Shown here: positions 1-11,615 of the stretch, piece by piece | Layout of the letters: each line of letters opens with the position of its first letter | How positions within the stretch are numbered: the first letter of the stretch is position 1 | Translations under genes and position numbers: made by a program | Notes under the pieces: model-generated | Told to the model about the DNA's origin: nothing | The model's input: only the letters and a program-made list of their open reading frames with translations | The model's database searches: none | From: Amoebophrya sp. A120 | Taxonomy: Eukaryota > Sar > Dinophyceae > Syndiniales > Amoebophryaceae | Length of the DNA stretch: 64,000 nt | Assembly: GCA_905178155.1 (NCBI GenBank) | Contig: CAJINV010000004.1 | Location: 1,000,629 to 1,064,628 of the forward strand | Reading direction: 5' to 3'

Positions 1-3000
1 CGCCCTTGCTCCAATGAGACGTTCTCGTCTGGGTACAAAACCTTGTCGATCAGCTCCTGCGAAAAGGTATACTTGGAAGAACTCGTCGTCGACGCCGGAT
101 CCGCCACAGCCGCGAGCATTTGCGACGGCAACAGCTGCTGCAACTGCTTTTTCAACACGGGAGCGATCTTTTCAGGTGCTGGAGGGATGAACGGATTTTG
201 AGTGGCTGCATTTTTCGCGGTTGTTGACTTTGACGGTGTGCTAGTAGAGTCCGCGGCATTTTCAAGTGGAGACACTTCTCCTTCTTCAACCTCGTCGTAG
301 TTTTCTTCCACAACCGCGACGCTTCCCAACGCCGCGCTGCGACAACAGCGGATGATCGTCTTCGCTGCGATCCTGATCGGCATCTGGTAGTACTGGGCCA
401 GCTTGTAGACGCCGCTTTTTGAAGAAATAGCACCACCTCCAGTCGTACTACTCGTCCCTTTCGTGGCCGCTGCAGAAGTTGTGGTCCCTCCAGTGGTGGC
501 GCCAGGATTTGTTTTCCGGACTCCCTGAAGTTCGATTCGCGGCGCCATCTCGGTCTGCAGCAGGTTGGAAAACCAAATACCGAATGCAAAAATGTCTGGG
601 TCTGGAAGACAATGCAGGTTTGTCACGCTTGTCTGGCATGACTCTCAAATCTGTGATGCATCAGCAGGAAAAGAGCCTCTTGCCTGTCATGCAAAAACGC
701 AGCTTGTCATGCGAAAAACGAAACACACAACAGCACAAAAAACTTGTCATGCTGGGCTGCATATTGCAGTGCGCCGAGCCACCATTCGCAAACTAGCATC
801 ACAAGTTTCCAGACCCAGACACTTTTGCAATGCATACCAAAGCTGCAGCTGCAACGAGTACAGGCGTTGGCTTTCCACAATCCTCTGAAGATGGAGCTGA
901 TTATAATTTTCCTCTCGTTCAGTAGGCAGATGTTCATGTTCTGAAGCTGACATTTGTGCTGCCGTTAGAAATGCATCATTCAAAACGGCGTCGTCGTGTA
1001 TCCAGTCAAGAGGCGAAATGCCGACCACCTCCTGTCCGTTGTCCAGGTTGCAGCTGCTGCGCTCGGTTTTCTGCAAATCGTGTTCGGATAAAGACTGCAA
1101 CATAGTTTTCAAAAACAGTGCTTGTTGTGATTCAGATTCTAATCGATGCTCGACACCTACTTCGCTCTTCGTTCTTGTTGTACCCATGCCGTCCAGTAGT
1201 TGTTCTCCTGTCAAAGCAGTAGCTCGTGTAGTCGCGGCCCCAGCAGCACCTCCGTGCACAAAACGACCCAAGTGGTTCTTGCCACTACACCGTGCCCACA
1301 AAAAGTTTCCCGGCTTGAAGGTAAATGGCTGGACAGCGCTGAAAAAAGGACGTGGAGGTGGTTCGGAGGACTTATTGTTGCGGCCCTGTTCAAGACCTCC
1401 AGCAGGTCTATTTCGTTCTTTCTCGTCCTCTATTCTGTTTCTCTCCCCGACGCATGATCCCGACCCAGGCAGCAGCTGCAGGAGCTGCCCAATTCGTGAA
1501 GAAGATGTTGTTCCACGGCCGGCCAAATGCTGCATCATGCTGTGTCGGTGTTTCATCCTGCGGTCCATAGGCTGCATGATTTCCTGCAGTGGGAAGTAGC
1601 AGACGCAACACAAAGCCACGAGAAAGACCGGGAAGCTGAGTTGCACAAAGAGACTGGACTTCGTGCCGCGGAGGAACAGGTAGAGCCGGCGCTTGACGAG
1701 AGTTTTTAACAGCTTGAAGGTCCGCAAGTACCGCCGCAAGCGTGGGCTGCGAGTAAAAATCATCGTGAAAAAATTATTAGTGTTCCAGCAGGCAGAGATG
1801 AAATTAAATCGTGGCCACAACCTGCTACGGTGTCGCTGTTGGTGCTGACCATAGTCAATTATATCGGCAAGATTTCTTCCTCCAGCATCACGCTGCGAAG
1901 ATGAAGAAGTCCTCACAGTATGCTCCGTTCTTGTATGAAGATCGTCTTCAGCTTCCGCATCCGCCCGCATGGAGCCCGCCAAGTCGGCGACTGGAAGTTG
2001 TAGCTGCGCCGCAAAAGATTGAAGAGACGTCGCTGGAATCGTAGTCGTGACTCCTGGAGCTAAAATAGCGTTGCCTCTTCCGGCGCTAGAAGAAGCTCCT
2101 CCTGCCCCGCGAAGACCATCCTCTCCGTCTCTTGTGCACAGTTTCAAAAAGACCTGCTCCAAATTGCAGGTCTGCAGGCTGGCTGTTTTCAACACCAAAA
2201 ACCTCCGTGTCTTGGAAATCTGCTGTAGACTGTGCATGCCTTTCAGGATTTTTGCCACCAGGCCATTGTCAAAATTGAAAAACTGGACCGACATCTTATT
2301 GTTGGAAGTAGAACTCGTCCGGCTTGTTCCCCTTTGGTGTTTTTGCTTCTTGTTTCGATTATTTCCTGTCGCGGTTTCCATTTTCTCGGGCGATTTGTTT
2401 GGTGACGAAACGTCTACGTCACCGCCGGAACGACGAGTTTTGGTCGCAAACGACTCCTCGGAGTCTGCTTCAGCTTCCGTAATATCTCCACGAGGTGATC
2501 TTCTTGGCGATGATTCATCTGATGTATCATTTGTAGTCGTGGTGCTGCTTCGTTCTAGCAAGCGGTACAGGATCTCGATGGAGCTCGTCATCGTGATGTA
2601 GTCCTCTCCACTGGGAATTACTGGGTTCAAAGTCAAGCAATTTTTAGAGCTTTCGCTTATGTATCCACCACCGCGCGAAGCCCCCGAAGGCAAAGTCATA
2701 CCACGACCCCGCCGCGGCTCCGCCAACGCACCAACAACGAACTTCGGCCTTTTGCTTTTAGTACTTGACGTAGTTGACGCCGGTTCTTTGGCTGTACCTA
2801 GAACTTCATCTTCGACGCCTACGTGGTCCATTTCGCGCACGTCTTCTTGCTGCCTCACGACCCCTTCGAGCACCATGCTTCCGCTGCTGCTAGAGGATTC
2901 CAAAACCGGGGTCCCTCCCGGGTCATCGAAAGAAGTCTTCCGTCTTTCTTGGGTCGCCTTGGCTGAAGCGCAATGGCCTTCCGCGCTTTCATTCGGAAGA

Positions 3001-6000
3001 TCATGTTGACGAGGTTCAAACGGCCCCGCCGCATTGTTCATCTGTGAAGCGCTGTTAAAGCTGCTAGTGATGTCAACCACAACATTTGCATTTTTTTTTC
3101 GCGCCCGCAGCTTTGTGCAAGCGTACGTGATAGTGATCAACACGGTGTCCGCATCCACCTCCTTCACGACCCTCTCGAAAGAGTGCTGCAGTTTCCTTCT
3201 TGTATTCATATTGGCACGACACCCGGACGCGCCTGCTTTACTACCAGGAGCACCCGCTGCTCCCAGATGAATCCCGCTGCTCGTCGTTGTGGTCGTTGGG
3301 CTCTTGGTCGCTCTTCTGCTGGTTGCGGGCGACGAACTGCGGGAGGTAGAAGTCGCCGTGTTACTGCAACTATCCACGGACAGGAGAGACGACTTCCTCG
3401 ACGCCGCAGCTACAGAAGTTCTGACGCAGTTCCGAAACAACTGACTGGGCGGTAGATTTTCCGCCAGAGGCTCCGCTTCCTCCGCCGTTTCGAATAGGAG
3501 ATCCTCGTGCAGCTGCTCAACACGTCGACTACTTTCGTCGAATGAGGAGGAGGAACTCATGTTACCGTTTGATGCAGGAACTACATCAACGTCGGAAGCA
3601 GCGGCTCCTGCTGCTGGTCCCATCGTCGTAGTACCATCCGCATCTTGCGTGCCGTTCTTGTCGTCTGGTGATGATGGTGGAGGAGCTTCTCTACTTCTAG
3701 AACTACCACACATCAAGTGGGTTGGGGTCTCCCCGGTTGTCGCCGCGGCTAAAAGAGTGTCCATGTACAGTTTATTGTCAGGATCTACAACAACTTCTTT
3801 ATTCTCTGGCAATTGTTGTTCTCCTTGTAGTTCTCCACGAGCCTTATGTTGCGGGGACGACGACGCAGATGAACGATGCTCTCCTGGATGTCGTAAAAGT
3901 TGTGCAGGACCCCCTTCCAACTGCACCTCCGCTCCTGGGCTACAAAGTTCATCTTGTAGACCTCCTTCTACAACATGTTCATCATCTGCTGCTGCTTCTG
4001 CTTCTGCGGCTTCAAATTTTGCCATTTTCTTCTCCATTTCCTTCATCAGGGTGTACTTGTATCCACAAAAAAAGGCCCGCCACCCCCATCCAATTTGTCA
4101 TCGCAAAACATGCATAAACTCTAGTGTCGTGTGTCATGCGAAAAATTGATCATGGGGATGGGTGTTTTGTCCTGGATAACTTGACCGCGGACTCCACTAC
4201 TCGCTTTGTCTCGTTCAGAATCAAAAAGGGGTTCTGCCGCGGGAACTTTTTGTCTTCCTCGAACACGTACTCAAACGAATTTGTGAGCCCGTTCTGGTGG
4301 AAATCCTCCAAGTAAAGATCCACGATCTCCTGGTTGATGTTGATTATGCTTTTCGAAGAAGAAGAAGAAGAAGAAAAGGCCGTTTTATTTTTCGTGTAGT
4401 CCTTCGATGAGTGTTGCTGTTGACGGTCTTGTTCTTGCCCTTCTTTTGATTTTGTTTCATCCGATGTAGTGTTGTTAGTAAGACCTCCTTCTGCATCATC
4501 TTCACGGTCGCCCGCAGCTGAAAAAGAAGAGGAAGCTGCAACGTTGCCCACTGTCTGACTGAAAACAAAGGCAGCATCAGGCGCTGCTTTCTGAAGATCA
4601 GTACTAGCATGATCAGCTGCACCAGCCTCTGCCTCCACTCCACCCACTCTCTCATGCTGGTCGCCCGGGCTAGCGCTAAACTCGGATGCGATTTCAGACT
4701 CGGATGCGACTGGGGCGAGTAAGCAGGAGCGAGGGGAGGATCTATTTCTTGAGCCCCCGCCGTCGATTCGTGCAGCCTGCTCCGGTCCTCGCAGCATATG
4801 CATGCGTCAGGATCGAAATCGACAAAATGATCAAAAAACTTGTGATGCATAAAATCTAGGGCACTGAAGGCCTGTACTGGGGAGCAGGCCAATGAAAGCG
4901 ATTGCGCGCCTGTTTAGGGGTATGCGATGCGCTGCCAGAGTAGCACGACAGGAGCAATCTTCTTTGCCCAAACAGCATGACAGACTGGATTTTGGTGCTG
5001 CCGAAATTTGTCATGCGCCACCTGGAAACTGAGGCTCCGACCGCCATCGATTTTGTGCATCACAAATTTTGCGACTTTGTCGATTTTAATCCTGACACCC
5101 TCATATCGCAGCAATCGTTCGTAGTACGCGGAATTTTCCTCGTATTCCAGGACGAGCTCTATGGCGTTCTCAACTGTTACATTCTCAACTGTTACATGAA
5201 TTTGTAATGCAAGACTAGCGCAGGCGAGAGGGACAACCTTGCGCGTCTTGCATTACAGGTTTCGTGCAGATCATAGTGCTGCTACTTAGCCCTCCGAGAA
5301 TTTGTCATGCGCAGCAGCTCGATCGTCTGGTGAGTCATGGTCATTTTGCATGACAAATCATGTAACAGTTGAGAATGTAACGTTTGAGAACGGCATAAGC
5401 TCGTAACCGCAGTTATGCTGCCGCTTGAGGAAGTCCGCGCTCCCTTCGGCCTTCACCTCTCCCCCGAAGGACATAATCGCGATGTTGTCCCCAAGGGCCT
5501 CGGCCTCGTCAAGAAAGTGCGTCGTGAAGAAAATGGTCCGGTGTTCCTTCATTTTCCGCAGAAACTCCCAAAGTTGGCGCCGGGTGAACGGATCCAGCCC
5601 GCTGGAGGGCTCGTCCAACACCACAAAAACCGGGTCCCCGACGAAGGCCAATCCGATCGACAACCGGCGCTGCATATCCTGTGCAAAAGTATCGCACTCG
5701 AATTGCATGCATTACAAGTCTTGTTCTTAAGGTGAATCAGCATTACAACTGGAACGATAGAAGAAGTGTGTTCATGTTTTGTAATTACAAATTTTCTTTG
5801 CCATGCTGAGGAAATTTGTAATGCATTTATACGCGTACGATACTTTTGCAGTGCATACTGCATCCCGCCGGACAGATTTTTCACTAATGTGTGTCGCTTA
5901 TCCAGCAAATTCAGTTTCTGCAGCATGGTGGTGACGTACTTCCGTTCGCGGATTTTCCGCGCGCGAAGCTCCTCTGAACGCGAGGTCTTGACGTTCAGTG

Positions 6001-9000
6001 TCAAGGCGATCCAGGACAAATTATTGTCCTCGTGGTCCTGCTCTTCGTCCTCATTCTCGTCAGCCACTGCTTCCGGCTCTTGTTCCGCTGCAGATAGCAC
6101 GCGAGGAGCTGGTGTCGTGCCACGAGGATTTGCTGTTGATGTAGTCCGTTGGCCTATTTGTTCTTCTACTGCATTAATGTTCATCTCGCGTGAAGACGCA
6201 ACATGTTGTACTCGATGTGGAACTGCATCTGCCGCGTCTGCAACTACATCATCATGATCTCCAAATAAACTACTATCCTCTCCATCCCGAACAGCATGAT
6301 CTCGGTCCTCCAAAATCTCATCTTCGTCGGCCTCTTCTGACGAGGCTGGAATTTCGAAATTACGCAGTTTCATGAACAGCAAGAAGTGTTCTTCCACGGT
6401 TAAGTACTCGTACAACGCGTTCTCCTGCGGACAAAACCCGATCATCTGCTTCCGCCTCCCCTCCTCAACTGTGTGCCCGTAGATCCGCACGTAAGACCCC
6501 GGAAGAATAAGACCACCTCGTCCACCAAGTGATGAAGAAGTAGCGGCTGATGTAGTAGTTCCGGCGGTCGCAGCGCCTCGTCTACCCCGGCGGGGTCCGC
6601 TCCGTGTAGTCCTAGTCCTCGCAGGGGCCGGGGCAGAAGTAGATATTCTCGTACTACTTGCGGCACTGTAGTCCTCACTTGTTCTCCTATATTGAAGATC
6701 AGAAGTAGGAGAAGAGCGATGCTGCTGCGGTTCTAGTTCTGGCTCCTCTGCTTCGTCCGAGGAAACTGATTCTATTTCGTCCCTCGCTGGTGTCGCAGCG
6801 TCCTCGTTGTCGTACTGTCTCAAATGCCCGGTCAAAACCTTCATGCAGGTACTCTTCCCCGCACCGTTGGGGCCGAGCAGGCAGAAAATTTGGTTACGCT
6901 GCATCCTCAGATTCGTGCCCGCGGAAAGAGCGTAAAAGGCGTCGCCGAATTTCACGCGCAGATTTTCCACAACCACCGCAGGCTGGTGTAGTTGGTGTTG
7001 GGCGAGGGGGTCAATGTCGTCGTCGTGCAACATTTCTACTTCAGAAGCGGCTTCGAAATCATGTGGCTCAGCGTGGTCGACGTCCCCACCGTCTGCCACA
7101 GCTTCCTCTGTTTGGCCCGGCGGATTATTATAGTGACTTCTCTGCGCACCACCAGCCCCGGTCGTCCACCTTCGTGAGGAAAAAGAAGTACTAACTGCGC
7201 CACCACCACGCTCGGAACGTCTACCGCGTCTCCTGGTCGTTGGAACCAGTAGCCCAGTCGTTCTGCTCCTAGAACTTCTTCTACTCCGACGTCGACGCTC
7301 ACGCTGTGTCACCTCCCAACAAAACTGCAGCAAGGCCACCAGGCACCGCAAAACGGGCTTCAGACAGCGCTTGAGCAGCAGATTCGGAACAAAACGGCAG
7401 ATCCGCGTGGTCCACCGCCGGTTTGGGGCTGGGCGTCGGGTGATTCTGTTCCGTGAAGCTGAGGAAAAATCACCTTCGACTTCTTCGTCTTCGTCCAAGA
7501 AAGCTTGGGAACTACCGCGCATCGCCGAGGATCCCATGGATGTTCTTGTTCCCGATAATGTGCTAGAAGTAGCACCATGATGTTCTTCTGAGGCTAACCC
7601 ATTGTTGCCATTGCGTCGTGCTGTCCGGCAGAAACACAGCAAGTTGACGCAGTACCAGAAGCGCCTCGCCAAATCCTGCTTCGCCTTAACCAGAGTAAAG
7701 GACGTGGAGTCCACTAAATACCAAACCGCGAGCAGCAAGACCAACGACTTCAGCAGGGGAGTAAGTGGGTCCTGGTTCATCGGCGATCGGCTGCACGGGT
7801 AGCCGAAGGAGTTGAGAGTAGTCTCGAGCAAGAAACTCATGTAGGCTTCGTGAAATGCCCGGACCGGGAGCGTGAGCAGCAAAAGAAAGCTCCGTTCTAC
7901 GGTGAGGATGAAAGAATAGAAAGGGGACGTCGACGTTGTCCCGTCTTGGGCAACATTCAGCTGAAATAAACCATAGTACCCAGCTGCAGCAGTGCTGCTG
8001 CTGGCTGCCGCTCCTCCGTTGTTGTCTGCAGTCCCGATACCCCCTTGCCAGAAGTACACCTGCAGTGCGTGCCAGAGGAAAGGGACCCCGAAGAGAATGC
8101 AGCTTGCCGTCGACGCAGTGGCGGGCTTGGAGAAGAAGCTGCTCCAAATGTATAACAGTGCACAACTCCCCCTCTCCCTCGTTTGTCATGCAAAATCCCA
8201 AATCCACCCGCTACCTTGTGGCACTCTTTGCATGACAGATTCTTGGAGCCCAATAAACAGTACTACACTAGGCACATGAATTGAATTTGTCATGCAGAGG
8301 CCCCACGCGTGCTGGTGTTTGTGTTGCTGTTCATGCCATACAAACGAGGGGGAGTGGGAGTTGTGGTGCACTCTCATAAAATGTGCGCAAAAACCATTAC
8401 CGTGGCGGAAAAGAAGAACGAAGAGGAAAACAGCTGTGCTACGACGGCGAGATTCTGGAGGAAAATCGAGGACCCACTACTAGGTGGTGCCACGAACAAG
8501 ACCCAGCCGAGCGCGACGGCAGTGCTGAAGCAGAAACAGCTGATACAGATCAAAGCGATGCTGTGCAGGAAAAAGGACAAATCCGAAACCCCGATGGTGC
8601 GCATGGTTTCTCGCATTTGCTTTTCGACGATCTGTCCGTTCACCGTCAGGAAAAAGGGGATGAAAAGCGGAAGGAGGTTGATATCCACAAAAAAACAACC
8701 ATGATCCCCATCCAATTTGTCATGCAAAACATATATGAAGTCCTGTGTTTGTCATGCAGAAAATGGATATAAGATGGTCATGGTTGTTTTTTCCTGGAAG
8801 ATAGATCACACAGAGGAAGCCCAGCTCCACTTCCTTCTCGAGCTTGTAGGGATTCACGTACAGGGAACGCAGGGAATTATCAAATGTAAAAATGTCTGGG
8901 TCTGGAAAAATCCAACTTGTCATGCTAAATCTGAATCATGTAAAAATCTGTGTTGCATGATTACCAAAAGCTCCCCACTTTTGACCTAATCGAGAGGCAG

Positions 9001-10579
9001 TTTCTCATGCAGGATAGGCATTAGAAAGGTCTCGCAATATTTGTCATGCTATGTCCTACATACCAGACCTCATGAGTCATGGGAAACCTGCATGACAAGT
9101 CAGGCACTCTTCCAGACCCAGACATTTTTACACTTGATAGGAATTCGTGATTTGCAACTCGGGGAAGGGCACGAAGCTGACAGGAAGAGAATTTGCGCTC
9201 CTAGAAGTTGCTCGAAGACCGCCGGCTGCAACAACGACCAGTTCTGATATCCCCTCTGCCACCGACCGCAATTCGAGAATCGGCTTCATTTTCTCTCGAA
9301 AAAAACGCACGCACGGGCTGAACCTGGCGGCGTCGTAAGAGGCTGCAGTGCCTGGACTACTTGCACGAGGACTTTGGCTTCTCAGTCTTCCTCCGACTCC
9401 GCAGCCCGAGTAGTCCGTGGACACAAAAACACTGTCGTTGTCTTCATCGGCCAGCCGGATTTTTGTGTAGTAGTGGTCCTCCGTATGTTGATTATTATAT
9501 CCGGGCCGCTCCAGGTCGTAGTTCCTGTTATACAACAACTCGTCCACATGTTGATGATGAGAACTAAGGGCATCATACAGATCCTGGTCGCTGGTTCTCT
9601 TCAGAGCTCGAATGTACAGGGACACAACTAAATTCTCCGCAGCATGATCATCTTCACGACGTCCTTTTTTTGCGCCAGCGTCAGGAGATGAGGTCAACAT
9701 AGAAGACTTTGCCGCGGTCTTCATTCCCGGCGACGAGTCCTCGGGTATAGAAGTGCCTCCACGAAACTCGATTTTTATCACCCCGCACAGGTCACGTGGC
9801 TTGAAGCGGCTGTAGCCGCCGGTTCTTACTACAGTGCGTTCTTTTGAAGAGAGAAGATCATCCTCTGCAGGAGCAGCGGTCTTTGCAACGATCTTCGCAG
9901 TTGTAGTTGAAGCACCACCACCGGTTGCCGCGTCAACATCGGTCGTCGTAACCTCGACCCGAAAAAGCGTGGAGGCGCCGAATCGAACCAGAGCGGCCTT
10001 TTTCTTGCCCGTCGGGCCTTTGGTGGGCGGATGTCGTATGGTCGTCGTGGCAAAAGTAGTGCTGGCTTTCGAAAATTCAAAAGGTCGTCCAGAAACCGCG
10101 TCCACGATTTGGCTCCAGGTTTCGTCGTCCGTAATAACACCGACAGAAGTGCAGACTCTGCTACTTGGAAACGAGTCCCGCATCCCCAATTGGACACCTC
10201 CAACAAGCATCTCCTGGTTATAAGAATTCTCGTTGCCATCAAGGAGTAGAGGCCCAACCTTGCCGGCCAGGTCGCCCAACACACCGCTGAAAGAGGGAAG
10301 AACAAACCTCGGGACGAACGTAGAGGGAGCTGTTTCATCCGTACGAGGGCCGCGTGTCGTTCGCCCATTATACGAAGCATTTTCCCTTTCCGTTCCTCCA
10401 TTTTCCGTGTACAAACTGGTCTGATAGCCCCCAAAAAACAAGTACGAGAACAGGCAAACTAGCAACGGCGCCGCGAGGTATTCGACGAAGGTTTTCGTTT
10501 GGTGCCGCTTCTGGTAACGGCGGGTTTTCCACAATAGACCGCCGACCTGGGCGTATAAGAGCGGCGGGAAGAGCTGCAT
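1..10579 (-). CDS. ABCA-type full ABC transporter, 3' end outside window
   Basis: Nine exons in the window (9140-10579, 8804-8872, 8379-8679, 5858-8145, 5398-5669, 5106-5154, 4179-4788, 837-4054, 1-572) are separated by eight introner elements, and all phases agree (8247 nt = 2749 codons up to the last junction). ABCA proteins are membrane pumps, often for lipids. Residues ~10-50 hold the first basic-flanked membrane segment, followed by a long extracellular loop and a membrane cluster up to ~750. NBD1 has Walker [10 protein letters not shown] (~1028), signature LSGGMQ (~1366), Walker [15 protein letters not shown] and the H-loop TTHFLDEA. The usual closing motif of an ABCA NBD (LEQVFLKL, ~2311) comes ~900 residues later, after a Ser/Thr-rich insertion. 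The second membrane domain starts near 2474 (RRLYLFLRG, then a hydrophobic helix). NBD2 would lie beyond position 1. The ATG at 10579 is the first in frame. ABCA subfamily is sure; substrate unknown. Confidence 0.9.
578..836. mobile_element. Introner element, family F1 (ABC transporter)
   Basis: Both ends carry the inverted motif TGTCTGGGTCTGGAA. Duplication CCAAA on both sides (573-577, 837-841). Removing element plus one copy joins LQLQLW to FSNLLQTEM in frame. Confidence 0.93.
4060..4178. mobile_element. Introner element, family F5 (ABC transporter)
   Basis: Starts TATCCACAAAAAAAGG and ends with a similar inverted copy. Duplication ACTTG. Splicing joins ESAVK to [10 protein letters not shown] in frame, merging two ORFs that otherwise look like separate genes. 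At 119 bp it is the shortest element here. Confidence 0.9.
4797..5105. mobile_element. Introner element, family F4 (ABC transporter)
   Basis: Inverted ends contain GTCAGGAT and AAATCGACAAA. Eight-bp duplication TCGCAGCA, the longest clear one in the window. Splicing joins YYERLLR to GPEQAARID in frame. Confidence 0.88.
5160..5397. mobile_element. Introner element, family F3 (ABC transporter)
   Basis: Inverted ends contain GTTACATTCTCAACTGTTAC. Duplication AGCTC. Splicing joins NCGYEL to VLEYEENS. The exon between this element and the F4 element upstream in the gene is only 49-54 nt. Confidence 0.92.
5675..5857. mobile_element. Introner element, family F2 (ABC transporter signature motif)
   Basis: Inverted ends contain GCAAAAGTATCG. 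Duplication CTGCA(T). It sits exactly after LSGGMQ, and splicing restores [15 protein letters not shown], the conserved ABC signature, giving strong independent proof that it is removed. Confidence 0.95.
8151..8378. mobile_element. Introner element, family F6 (ABC transporter)
   Basis: Inverted ends resemble GAGAGTGCACAACTCCCC. Duplication AAATG. Splicing joins VMVFAHI to WSSFFSK in frame inside the first membrane domain. Confidence 0.92.
8682..8803. mobile_element. Introner element, family F5 (ABC transporter)
   Basis: Inverted ends contain CAAAAAAACAACCATGA-like sequence. Only a 2-bp duplication (GA) is visible. Splicing joins GFLCVI to NLLPLFIPF in frame in the first membrane domain. Confidence 0.85.
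8878..9139. mobile_element. Introner element, family F1 (ABC transporter)
   Basis: F1 ends with duplication GGAAT. Splicing joins LQITNS to LRSLYVNPY in frame. It is the first intron of the transporter gene. Confidence 0.92.
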
Positions 10580-10796
10580 ATTTTGATCTGTCGCGTTTCC
10601 CCGCGGCCCATACAGACTTGCACTTCCACGTAGTTCATGAAATAACCTGATTCAGCAGGTCGTCAAAGGACAAAAAATGACGACCCATAAATCAACTACT
10701 AGTACTTACTACACTTCTGACCCCTGTTGATACAGTAAGTAGCCATAATGATGTTCTGCGCAGAGGCTGAACATTAGACGGAGCAAGATGGAAATG

Positions 10797-11216
10797 CTAA
10801 TATTCGCTAAATAAAATGTCATCAATCAGAAGCGAGCTACCGGTGAATGATGTACTTTTGGCAGTAAGAATTATGGAGCTAGGTGTGAGTTGACCACTTG
10901 AAACAAGAAATTGATGTTGCCAGGTGGCATCAAAAGATCCACATGATCTTTCGAGGCCATAAAGAACGAGAATAAAGTCACAAACTTTCCAACGACCATC
11001 ACCATGTAGTTCTTCATCAAGCGAGAGCCCGTGGCTGACAACTTCTTTAAAGCAGAAGAAAACAACACCGAGATTTATCTTGAAGATCGTAGCGTGATTA
11101 AGATTATGCATGGTCTCGTGAATAAAGAACCAATGTGTCGTATCTGATGATCTAGTACAAGAACCGCCTGCATCAACACGAAGATCTTGTTCCACAAGTA
11201 GCTTCTCCTCTTTCAT
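10797..11216 (-). CDS. Small MAM/jelly-roll-like ORF, hypothetical
   Basis: An ATG-initiated 139-residue ORF lies between the ABC transporter start and the glycosyltransferase stop, on the same strand. The C-terminal half (GDGRWKVCDF, then TWQHQFLVSSG, ending GSSLLIDDILF) resembles the last strands of MAM or galactose-binding jelly-roll domains, which typically end in a DDI-F motif. A short upstream ORF (11220-11426) with a hydrophobic, signal-like stretch may be an earlier exon, but I could not find a clean junction. No introner element is present. It may be a fragment of a longer secreted protein, and the family call rests only on this end pattern. Confidence 0.35.
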   Translation of the reverse strand: MKEEKLLVEQDLRVDAGGSCTRSSDTTHWFFIHETMHNLNHATIFKINLGVVFFCFKEVVSHGLSLDEELHGDGRWKVCDFILVLYGLERSCGSFDATWQHQFLVSSGQLTPSSIILTAKSTSFTGSSLLIDDILFSEY

Positions 11217-11615
11217 CTGTCATCGTGACCCCAAGCAGGAGATCCTGGATTTTTCTGGAAAGCAGGCACAACAACGGACATCAATTACACGGGAACAAAT
11301 CGCAAATAACAAGAAGACACGACGTAGAACGGTGTGAAGACTATGAGAATGAGTAGACTGTTTTTTATTTCGTGAGCGTGACGTCGTCTTGTCGTCCTGC
11401 TGCAACCACCCTGCGGCTTTCCGCAAGGAAGCTGCCGATCTTCCTCCTCGTGGGTTTTTTGTTCTCGTGCAAAGCGAATGGTTCTGTGGCTCGAAGCGGA
11501 AACATGTTAAGTAATCCTCATGCTTCGTCAGGAAACGACGAGGTTAATACCCGACGAAATGTTATGATATGACTATGAGACTATGTTATTATCATGTGAA
11601 AACTCGTTAGCTTGG
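11217..11615. other. Intergenic stretch with no confident gene
   Basis: This holds the short minus ORF 11220-11426 (68 residues with a central hydrophobic segment), possibly a 5' exon of the MAM-like ORF. Nothing else is supported. Confidence 0.3.
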
